Positions 57,632 through 64,000 of a stretch of 64,000 nucleotides of DNA are shown one piece after another. The stretch comes from Pseudonocardia asaccharolytica DSM 44247 = NBRC 16224 (GTDB taxonomy: Bacteria > Actinomycetota > Actinomycetes > Mycobacteriales > Pseudonocardiaceae). The number at the start of each line of letters is the position of its first letter. Position 1 is the first letter of the stretch. The notes under the pieces are model-generated. The model made no database searches. It had not been told where the DNA came from and was given only the letters and a program-made list of their open reading frames with translations. Both the position numbers and the translations under genes were made by a program. The stretch covers positions 49,401 through 113,400 of the forward strand of contig NZ_AUII01000013.1 in the NCBI RefSeq assembly GCF_000423625.1, read 5' to 3'.

Positions 57632-58858
57632 ATGACGACGATGTCGAATGGATTCACTCATTTGTTCCTTCCCGGTCCGACAAACGTACCGGAGCGGGTT
57701 CGACAGGCGATGAACGTGCCCATGCAGGACCATCGGGCGCCGGATTTCCCCGAGCTGACCCTGCCACTCTTCGCGTCGCTGAAAAAGATCTTCAAGACCG
57801 AGACCGGCCGCGTCTTCCTCTATCCCGCCTCCGGAACCGGGGCCTGGGAGGCCGCGATCAGCAACACCCTCAACCGGGGTGACCGGGTGCTGATGTCGCG
57901 CTTCGGGCAGTTCTCCCACCTCTGGGTCGACATGGCCGAACGCCTGGGCCTCGACGTGATCTGCGTCGACGTCGAGTGGGGCACCGGGGTGCCGGTGGAG
58001 GCCTACCGGCACCACCTCGAGGACGATCCGACGATCAAGGCCGTTTTCGCCACCCACAACGAGACGGCCACCGGTGTCACCTCCGACATCGCGGCGGTGC
58101 GCCAGGCGATGGATGCCGCCGGTTCCGACGCGATGCTCTACGTCGACGGCGTCTCCTCGATCGGATCGATCGAGTTCAAGCAGGACGAGTGGGGCGTCGA
58201 CCTCGCCGTCTCCGGCTCGCAGAAGGGTCTGATGGCCCCCCCGGGGCTGGCCGTTCTCGGCGTGAGCCAGAAGGCGCTGGCCGCGGCCGAGTCCGCCACG
58301 ATGGAGCGCTGCTACTTCGACTTCGCCGACATGATCGCCTCCAACGACGTGGGCTACTTCCCTTACACCCCACCGATTCCGTTGCTGCACGGCCTGCGCG
58401 CCTCGGTTGACATGCTGTTCGTCGAGGGACTGTCGAACGTGTTCGAGCGGCACTTCCGGCTGGCCGAGGGGGTGCGCCGGGGCGTGCACGCCCTCGGCCT
58501 GTCGCTCTGTGCCACCGCACCGTACTGGTACTCCGACACCGTCTCGGCGGTCCGGGTGCCCGACGGCGTCGACGGCGCGGAGGTTTGCCGAATCGGCTAT
58601 CACCGCTACCGCACGTCCTTCGGAGGGGGGCTGAACAAGGTCGCCGGCAAGGTCTTCCGGATCGGCCACCTCGGACACCTCAACGAGGTCTCCTGCCTCG
58701 CCGCGCTGGCCAGCGCGGAGATGGCGTTGGCCGACGCCGGCGCCGGCATCGAGCTCGGGGCCGGCGTCGCCGCCGCGCAGGCCTACTACCGCCAGGCCCT
58801 CACCGACCGGCAGGACCTGGCCGACCTCGACCTGCTGGCTTCGGCCGCACCGCGCTGA
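57632..58858 (+). CDS. Serine-glyoxylate aminotransferase
   Basis: The 408-residue class V aminotransferase starts FTHLFLPGPTNVPERVRQAM, and has PMQDHRAPDFPELTLPLF, FLYPASGTGAWEAAISNTLN, YVDGVSSIGSIEFKQDEWGV and the PLP lysine K198 in SGSQKGLMAPPGLAVLG. These match serine-glyoxylate aminotransferases, which make glycine and hydroxypyruvate from glyoxylate and serine. The assignment is strengthened by glyA, mcl, mtkAB and hpr in the same cluster. GAGAAAGG precedes ATG 57632; ATG 57641 is an alternative. Confidence 0.92.
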   Translation: MTTMSNGFTHLFLPGPTNVPERVRQAMNVPMQDHRAPDFPELTLPLFASLKKIFKTETGRVFLYPASGTGAWEAAISNTLNRGDRVLMSRFGQFSHLWVDMAERLGLDVICVDVEWGTGVPVEAYRHHLEDDPTIKAVFATHNETATGVTSDIAAVRQAMDAAGSDAMLYVDGVSSIGSIEFKQDEWGVDLAVSGSQKGLMAPPGLAVLGVSQKALAAAESATMERCYFDFADMIASNDVGYFPYTPPIPLLHGLRASVDMLFVEGLSNVFERHFRLAEGVRRGVHALGLSLCATAPYWYSDTVSAVRVPDGVDGAEVCRIGYHRYRTSFGGGLNKVAGKVFRIGHLGHLNEVSCLAALASAEMALADAGAGIELGAGVAAAQAYYRQALTDRQDLADLDLLASAAPR

Positions 58859-58899
58859 GCAGACCTGCGATATCCGCCAGAACCTAAGGGAGACATGCG

Positions 58900-59850
58900 A
58901 TGAGTCATACCCTCTACCCGACGCGCCGGCCGCGCCTGCAACGCAGCGAACTCGCCGTGCCGGGCTCGAACATGCTGTTCATCGACAAGGCCGTGCACAG
59001 CGACGCCGACTACATCTTCCTCGACCTCGAGGACGCCGTCGCGCCGCCGGAGAAGGAACAGGCGCGTAAGAACGTGATCTCCGCGCTCAACGAGATCGAC
59101 TGGGCCGCCGCGGGCAAGACGGTGTCCGTGCGGATCAACGGCCTCGACACGCAGTACATGTACCGCGACGTCATCGACGTGATGGAGCAGGCGGGCGACC
59201 GGCTGCACACCATCCTGGTGCCCAAGGTCGGTGTGCCCGCCGACCTGTACCTCGTCGAGGCGCTGATCACCCAGATCGAGACCGCCCGCGGCTATGCGAC
59301 CAGGGTCGGCACCGAGGCGTTGATCGAGACAGCCCTCGGGATGGCCAACGTCGAGGCGATCGCCGCGGGCGGCGGCCGCCTGGAAGCACTGCACTTCGGT
59401 GTGGCCGACTACGCCGCCAGCAACCGGGCCCGCACCGTCAGCATCGGGGGCCTCAACCCGCACTACCCCGGCGACCAATGGCATTTCGCGCTGTCCCGGA
59501 TGATCGTCGCCTGCCGGGCCTACGGGTTGCGCCCGATCGACGGTCCGTTCGGCGACTTCTCCGACCCCGACGGCTACCTCGACGGCGCCCGCCGGGCCGC
59601 TGCGCTCGGCTGTGAGGGCAAGTGGGCGATCCACCCGAGCCAGGTCGAGCTCGCCAACCAGGTGTTCACCCCGCCCGCCGAGGAGGTGACCAGGGCACGC
59701 CGGATCGTGGAGGCGCTGCGCGAGGCCGAGGCACAGGGCAAGGGCGCGGCCTCGGTCGACGGCAAGATGATCGACGCTGCCTCGGAACGCATGGCGCGCA
59801 ACGTGATCGCGATGGACGAGGCAATCGCCGCGAGCTCCGGCCGCGGCTGA
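58900..59850 (+). CDS. Malyl-CoA lyase / CoA ester lyase
   Basis: The 316-residue HpcH/CitE-type protein shows [60 protein letters not shown], and [20 protein letters not shown] with the metal-binding Glu, and [14 protein letters not shown] with the second acid. It cleaves L-malyl-CoA to acetyl-CoA and glyoxylate, or runs in reverse. The match to methylotroph Mcl rather than to citrate lyase beta is supported by position between sga and the malate-CoA ligase genes. AAGGGAG precedes the start. Confidence 0.9.
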   Translation: MSHTLYPTRRPRLQRSELAVPGSNMLFIDKAVHSDADYIFLDLEDAVAPPEKEQARKNVISALNEIDWAAAGKTVSVRINGLDTQYMYRDVIDVMEQAGDRLHTILVPKVGVPADLYLVEALITQIETARGYATRVGTEALIETALGMANVEAIAAGGGRLEALHFGVADYAASNRARTVSIGGLNPHYPGDQWHFALSRMIVACRAYGLRPIDGPFGDFSDPDGYLDGARRAAALGCEGKWAIHPSQVELANQVFTPPAEEVTRARRIVEALREAEAQGKGAASVDGKMIDAASERMARNVIAMDEAIAASSGRG

Positions 59851-59858
59851 GGGGAACC

Positions 59859-61034
59859 ATGGACATCCACGAGTACCAGGCCAAGGAGCTTCTGGCGCGG
59901 TTCGGGGTACCCGTGCCGCGCGGGGGCCTTGCCTACAGCCCCGAACAGGCCGCCTACCGGTGCACCGAGCTGGGCGGAACGGCCTGGGTGGTCAAGGCGC
60001 AGATCCACTCCGGCGGGCGGGGTGAGGCGGGCGGGGTGAGCGTGTGCCACTCCGACCGCGAGGTGCAGGAGGCCGCCAACCACCTGTTCGGCCAGCGGTT
60101 GGTGACCCGGCAGTCCGCGCCGCGGGGCAAGCCCGTCTACCGCGTGTACGTGGAAGAGACCGTCGCCATCGCGCGCGAGCTCTACTTCGGAACCGTCCTC
60201 GACCGGACGACCGAGAAAATCATCATCATCACCGCGGCCGAGGGCGGGATGGAGATCGAGGAGCTCGCCGCGAGCGCTCCGGAGGCGGTGCAGCGCAGCG
60301 TCGTTGAGCCCGCCGTCGGCTTCCTGGACTTCCAGGCCCGCGAGATCGCCTTCGGGCTCGGCCTTCCCGCCGAGTTGATCGCCCCGGCCGCCCGGCTCTT
60401 TCGCGCCGCCTACCGGGCCTTCCGGGACCTCGACGCGACGATGCTCGAGATCAACCCACTCGCGCTGACCAAGGACGGCGAGCTGGTGGCGTTGGACGCC
60501 AAAATGTCCTTCGACGATAATGCGATGTTCCGCCACCAGGAGATTTCCGAGCTGCGTGACCGCAGCCAGGAGGATCCGCGGGAGAGCCACGCGGCCGACC
60601 GCGGGCTGGCCTACGTCGGGCTCGACGGCGACATCGGCTGCATGATCAACGGTGCCGGGCTGGCCATGGCCACGATGGACATGATCAAGCACGCCGGCGG
60701 CGAGCCCGCCAACTTCCTCGACATCGGCGGCGGCGCGTCGCCGGACCGGGTGCTCAAGGCGTTCCGCGCGGTGCTGCACGACGACCAGGTCAAGGTGATG
60801 CTGGTGAACATCTTCGCCGGCATCAACCGCTGCGACTGGGTCGCCGAGGGCATTGTCGCGGCATACGGCGAACTGGACGTCCGGATTCCGGTCATCGTGC
60901 GGCTGGCCGGGACGAACGTCGAGGAGGGCAGGCGCATCCTGCGCGAGTCCGGCCTGCCGATCATCACCGCGGATACCTTGGCCGACGCCGCCGAGAAGTC
61001 GGTCGGTGCGCTCGGCATGTCCCTTTCCGCCTGA
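59859..61034 (+). CDS. mtkA: Malate-CoA ligase beta subunit
   Basis: The 391-residue protein has an ATP-grasp domain like Suc[61 protein letters not shown] and a C-terminal ligase part [60 protein letters not shown]. It pairs with the alpha subunit 18 bases downstream. The serine-cycle context and mcl upstream favour malate thiokinase over succinyl-CoA synthetase, although the sequences are close and substrate use must be tested. Confidence 0.88.
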   Translation: MDIHEYQAKELLARFGVPVPRGGLAYSPEQAAYRCTELGGTAWVVKAQIHSGGRGEAGGVSVCHSDREVQEAANHLFGQRLVTRQSAPRGKPVYRVYVEETVAIARELYFGTVLDRTTEKIIIITAAEGGMEIEELAASAPEAVQRSVVEPAVGFLDFQAREIAFGLGLPAELIAPAARLFRAAYRAFRDLDATMLEINPLALTKDGELVALDAKMSFDDNAMFRHQEISELRDRSQEDPRESHAADRGLAYVGLDGDIGCMINGAGLAMATMDMIKHAGGEPANFLDIGGGASPDRVLKAFRAVLHDDQVKVMLVNIFAGINRCDWVAEGIVAAYGELDVRIPVIVRLAGTNVEEGRRILRESGLPIITADTLADAAEKSVGALGMSLSA

Positions 61035-61052
61035 CGAGACGAAGGACGCACC

Positions 61053-61958
61053 ATGGCGATCCTGATCGATGAGACGACGCGAGTGATCGTGCAGGGCATC
61101 ACCGGGCGGATCGGTCAGTTCCACACCAAGGAAATGCTCGACTACGGGACCCGGGTGGTCGGTGGCGTCACTCCGGGCAAGAGCGGCGAGACCCGGATGG
61201 GTCTGCCGGTCTTCGACACCGTCAAGGACGCGGTGAGCGTCACCGGCGCACAGGCGTCGATCGTGTTCGTACCGCCGCCGTTCGCGGCCGACTCCATCAT
61301 GGAGGCCGCCGACGCCGGCATCCGGTACTGCGTCTGCATCACCGACGGCATCCCGGGCCAGGACATGATGCGCGTGAAGCGCTACATGCGCCGGTACAAG
61401 ACCGCAGAGCGAATGGTCCTCACCGGCCCCAACTGCGCAGGCACCATCTCCCCCGGCAAGTCGATGCTCGGCATCATGCCCGGGCACATCTACCTCCCCG
61501 GCCGCGTCGGGATCATCGGACGGTCCGGCACGCTGGGCTACGAGGCCGCGGCGCAGCTGACCGCACTCGGGATCGGGGTGTCCACGTCGGTGGGAATCGG
61601 CGGCGACCCGGTGAACGGATCGTCCTTCCGCGACCATCTCGCCCGCTTCGAGGACGACCCCGACACCGATATCGTGATCATGATCGGCGAGATCGGCGGT
61701 CCGCAGGAGGCCGAGGCGACAACGTTCGTCCGCCAGCAGATGACCAAGCCGGTGGTCGGCTACATCGCGGGCCTCTCGGCGCCGAAGGGGCGCAAGATGG
61801 GCCACGCGGGTGCGATCGTCTCGGCGACGGGCGAATCGGCCCAGGAGAAGGTCGAGATCCTCTCCGCGGCGGGCATCACGATCGCCCCGAACCCGTCGAG
61901 CATCGGGCAGACCGTGGCCGACGTGCTGAACCGCCGTGGCCTGCTGGCCACCGCGTGA
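61053..61958 (+). CDS. mtkB: Malate-CoA ligase alpha subunit
   Basis: The 301-residue protein begins AILIDETTRVIVQGITGRIG, a CoA-binding Rossmann motif, and has VFVPPPFAADSIMEAADAGI, LTGPNCAGTISPGKSMLGIM, GRSGTLGYEAAAQLTALGIG and the phosphohistidine motif KMGHAGAIVSATGES (H251). It forms the active site with MtkA. All catalytic residues are in place. Gene order mcl-mtkA-mtkB is the reverse of the mtkA-mtkB-ppc-mcl order of classic methylotrophs. Confidence 0.9.
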   Translation: MAILIDETTRVIVQGITGRIGQFHTKEMLDYGTRVVGGVTPGKSGETRMGLPVFDTVKDAVSVTGAQASIVFVPPPFAADSIMEAADAGIRYCVCITDGIPGQDMMRVKRYMRRYKTAERMVLTGPNCAGTISPGKSMLGIMPGHIYLPGRVGIIGRSGTLGYEAAAQLTALGIGVSTSVGIGGDPVNGSSFRDHLARFEDDPDTDIVIMIGEIGGPQEAEATTFVRQQMTKPVVGYIAGLSAPKGRKMGHAGAIVSATGESAQEKVEILSAAGITIAPNPSSIGQTVADVLNRRGLLATA

Positions 61959-61965
61959 GTACCGC

Positions 61966-62952
61966 ATGAGTGAGGAGAAATCGGTGGACGAGCCCGTCAT
62001 CGTCGTCACCCGCCGCTGGCCCGGACCCGTCGAGCGGGAGTTGCTGCGCCGCTATCCCGGGGCGCACCTCAACAGCCAGGACGCCCCGCTGGGGTTCGAC
62101 GGGCTGCGCACCGCCCTGCTCGAGGCCGACGTGGTGCTGCCCACCGTCACCGACCGGCTTCCCGCCGAGATCTTCGACGGCGAGCTGCGCGCACGCTTCC
62201 TCGGCAACTTCGGCGTCGGCTTCAACCACATCGACACCGTCGCGGCCGCCAAGGCGGGGATCGTCGTCACCAACACCCCCGGCGTGCTGACCGCCGCCAC
62301 GGCCGATACCGCCATGACCCTGCTGCTCATGGCGGCCCGGCGGGCCGGTGAGGGAGAGCGGGAGGTACGGGCCGGGGCGTGGACCGGGTGGCGGCCGACG
62401 CATCTGCTCGGCACCGACGTCACCGGCAAGACCATCGGGATCCTCGGGATGGGCCGGATCGGCACGGCGCTGGCCCGCCGGGCGCACTTCGGGTTCGATA
62501 TGCCGGTCGTCTACTACGACGGGTCCGAACATGCCGATTCGCACGGCATCCCGGGCGCCCGCCGCGCCGCCTCGGTCGAGGAGGTGCTCGAGGTCGCCGA
62601 CTTCGTGTCCCTGCACATGCCGGGCAGCGACGAGAACACCCACCTCATCGATGCCGCCCGGCTGGCCCGGATGAAGCCGACCGCGTTTCTGATCAACACC
62701 GCCCGCGGCGACATCGTGGACCACGCAGCGCTGGTCGAGGCGCTGCGGGCCGGCACGATCGCAGGCTGCGGCCTCGACGTGTTCGAGAGGGAGCCCACGA
62801 TTCCGGACGGGCTGCTCGAGTTGGACAACGTCGTGGCGCTGCCGCATCTGGGCAGCGCCACGATGGAGACGCGCACCGCCATGGGCATGCTCGTGCTCGA
62901 CAACCTCGCGGCGTACCTGGCCGGACGCGAGCCGTCCTGCCGGGTGGTCTGA
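61966..62952 (+). CDS. D-2-hydroxyacid dehydrogenase, probable hydroxypyruvate/glyoxylate reductase
   Basis: The 328-residue protein has NFGVGFNHIDTVAAAKAGIV, the NAD(P) motif GKTIGILGMGRIGTALARRA with the catalytic Arg in LINTARGDIVDHAALVEALR, the Glu in GLDVFEREPTIPDGLLELDN and His in ALPHLGSATMETRTAMGM. It should reduce hydroxypyruvate to D-glycerate, feeding glycerate kinase (47.4 kb), and can also reduce glyoxylate. It follows mtkB by 7 bases and ends the operon. A GTG at 61983 with GAGGAG upstream is another possible start. Confidence 0.88.
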   Translation: MSEEKSVDEPVIVVTRRWPGPVERELLRRYPGAHLNSQDAPLGFDGLRTALLEADVVLPTVTDRLPAEIFDGELRARFLGNFGVGFNHIDTVAAAKAGIVVTNTPGVLTAATADTAMTLLLMAARRAGEGEREVRAGAWTGWRPTHLLGTDVTGKTIGILGMGRIGTALARRAHFGFDMPVVYYDGSEHADSHGIPGARRAASVEEVLEVADFVSLHMPGSDENTHLIDAARLARMKPTAFLINTARGDIVDHAALVEALRAGTIAGCGLDVFEREPTIPDGLLELDNVVALPHLGSATMETRTAMGMLVLDNLAAYLAGREPSCRVV

Positions 62953-63097
62953 CGCCGGTTTCGTCGGTCCCAGCGTTCTAGCGCCTGTTTAAAAAGTGGA
63001 TCTTCGTCCGTCGCCTGTGCGTGTCGGTCAGCGGAGATGAGTGAGGTCTCCGGTAGATGGATCAACGACCAAGAAGACCATCACCACCGGAGACCTC

Positions 63098-64000
63098 GTG
63101 GGCACCGTACTCGCGGGGGCCCGTCATGACCTCACCGACGCGCAGTGGCAGCTGCTCGAGCCGCTGCTACCTGCGGTGAGTGGGCGTGGACGGCCCCGAA
63201 CCGGGACCTGGCGGCAGTTGATCGACGGGATCCGGTGGCGGGTCCGGTCCGGTACACCGTGGCGGGACGTGCCCGAACGGTACGGGTCCTGGCAGTCGAT
63301 CTACGGCCTGTTTCGACGCTGGCAGCGCGACGGCACCTGGGCGGCGATCCTGGCTGGTCTGCAGCAGCTCGGAGACGCGGCGGGCCTGATCTGCTGGGAC
63401 GTCTCGGTGGATTCCACCCTCGTGCGGGCGCATCAGCACGCCGCCGGCGCCCGCCGGGATCCGGCCAGCCAGGTCGAGCCGCCCGGCGCCGAGCCGGTCG
63501 ACCACGCGTTGGGCCGGTCTCGGGGCGGGTGGACCACCACGCTGCATCTGGCCTGTGAGCAGGGGCGTAAGCCGCTGTCGATGGTGATCACCGCCGGGCA
63601 TCGGGGAGACAGCCCGCAGTTTGTGCGGGTCCTGGAACGCATCCGGGTGCGGCGGCCGGGGCGGGGTCGGCCCCGGACCCGCCCGGACCGGGTCCTGGCC
63701 GACAAGGCGTACTCATCCCGGGCCAACCGGGCCTACCTGCGCCGCCGCGGAATCCGGGCGACCATCCCGACCAAGCGCGATCAGCAGGCCCACCGGCGCA
63801 AGCGCGGATCACGCGGCGGGCGGTCGCCACGGTTCGACCCCGACATCTACCGGCAGCGTCACGCCGTCGAAGCCAGCATCAACCTGCACAAACAGAACCG
63901 GGCAGTCGCCACCCGCTACGAAAAGCTGGCCCTGCGCTACGAAGCCACCACCCACATCGCAGGGATCAACATCTGGCTCCGCCGATTAGTAAACACGCGC
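63098..64000 (+). mobile_element. IS5-family transposase, intact up to the window edge
   Basis: GTG 63098 opens 301 codons without stop to the end of the window. The N-terminal LTDAQWQLLEPLLP and RQLIDGIRWRVRSGTPWRDV are typical of IS5-type DDE transposases, followed by the first Asp in WDVSVDSTLVRAHQHAAGAR, GRSRGGWTTTLHLACEQGRK, the second Asp in VLADKAYSSRANRAYLRRRG and the Glu region YRQRHAVEASINLHKQNRAV with TRYEKLALRYEA. All catalytic residues are present in one frame, so the element may be active. The left terminal repeat is expected in 62985-63060, which otherwise is empty; the right end lies outside. Confidence 0.85.

Noticed and set aside
59859..61958. Succinyl-CoA synthetase (sucCD)
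   Set aside because: Sequence alone does not exclude it, but placement between malyl-CoA lyase and hydroxypyruvate reductase favours malate-CoA ligase; kept as alternative.
59574..62009. An 811-codon minus-strand open frame opposite mtkA and mtkB
   Set aside because: It is a shadow of the two ligase genes, which have all catalytic residues.

Overview
The window comes from a high-GC Gram-positive actinobacterium. The support is strong G/C preference at third codon positions, frequent GTG starts, many ATGA/GTGA start-stop overlaps, a PPE-type secretion substrate next to a DUF3558 lipoprotein, a mycothiol-type maleylpyruvate isomerase homologue and actinobacterial families such as DUF3140 and DUF1876. 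Pseudonocardia or a relative in the Pseudonocardiaceae is my best guess, but this is an inference from gene content; no 16S gene is present.

Layout. (1) 1-10.9 kb is an integrated mobile element that abuts the 3' end of a tRNA with anticodon CAT. Its left part is a phage tail and lysis module on the + strand: tail proteins, one with a GH16-like domain, an antisense HNH homing endonuclease, an endolysin with an apparent internal translation start, and a holin. It converges at 5.9 kb on a - strand operon that resembles the transfer module of actinomycete integrative conjugative elements (FtsK/TraB-like translocase, DUF2637 membrane protein, small accessory proteins, winged-helix protein). (2) 11-20.9 kb holds a Tm-1-like gene pair, an iron-chelate-type ABC importer operon ending in a decayed luciferase-like oxidoreductase, a PadR regulator, and a PPE/DUF3558/helical-protein cassette. 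(3) 21-30.9 kb holds a PadR regulator next to an ABC exporter broken in both subunits, a DoxX protein, a ROK kinase, a PhoD phosphatase, an acetyltransferase, and a TetR/MFS efflux pair with clear palindromic operators. (4) 31-36.2 kb encodes fused isobutyryl-CoA mutase, a BtuF-like protein without signal peptide, and a 3-hydroxyisobutyryl-CoA hydrolase-like enzyme: a cobalamin-linked branched-chain acyl-CoA module. (5) 36.2-44.8 kb is mixed housekeeping (HdeD, DUF1326/DUF2182, Nudix, MarR, methyltransferase, ferredoxin-reductase-like flavoprotein, FolE with a SufR-like regulator). (6) 44.8-63 kb is a one-carbon/glyoxylate island.

How the island fits together. On the + strand glyA, a wrecked ppc, sga, mcl, mtkA, mtkB and hpr follow one another, and glycerate kinase lies on the - strand about 7 kb to the left. 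These are the signature enzymes of the serine cycle, which links C1 units and glyoxylate to 2-phosphoglycerate and malate. Next to them are a cytoplasmic-type molybdopterin oxidoreductase with a fused 4Fe-4S/NrfD membrane partner (formate dehydrogenase-like or sulfite-oxidizing SoeABC-like), a metabolite:H+ symporter with a divergent GAF-LuxR regulator, and debris of a flavin monooxygenase, an FMN reductase and a sulfite-oxidase-like protein. I infer that the locus once served a C1-sulfur or similar C1 substrate and is now partly decayed; the broken ppc suggests that the malyl-CoA steps may now run mainly from glyoxylate to malate. IS5-type insertion sequences lie inside the island and at its right end.

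No CRISPR array was seen, and the only RNA gene recognised is the tRNA. All family assignments are by reading motifs, without database searches.
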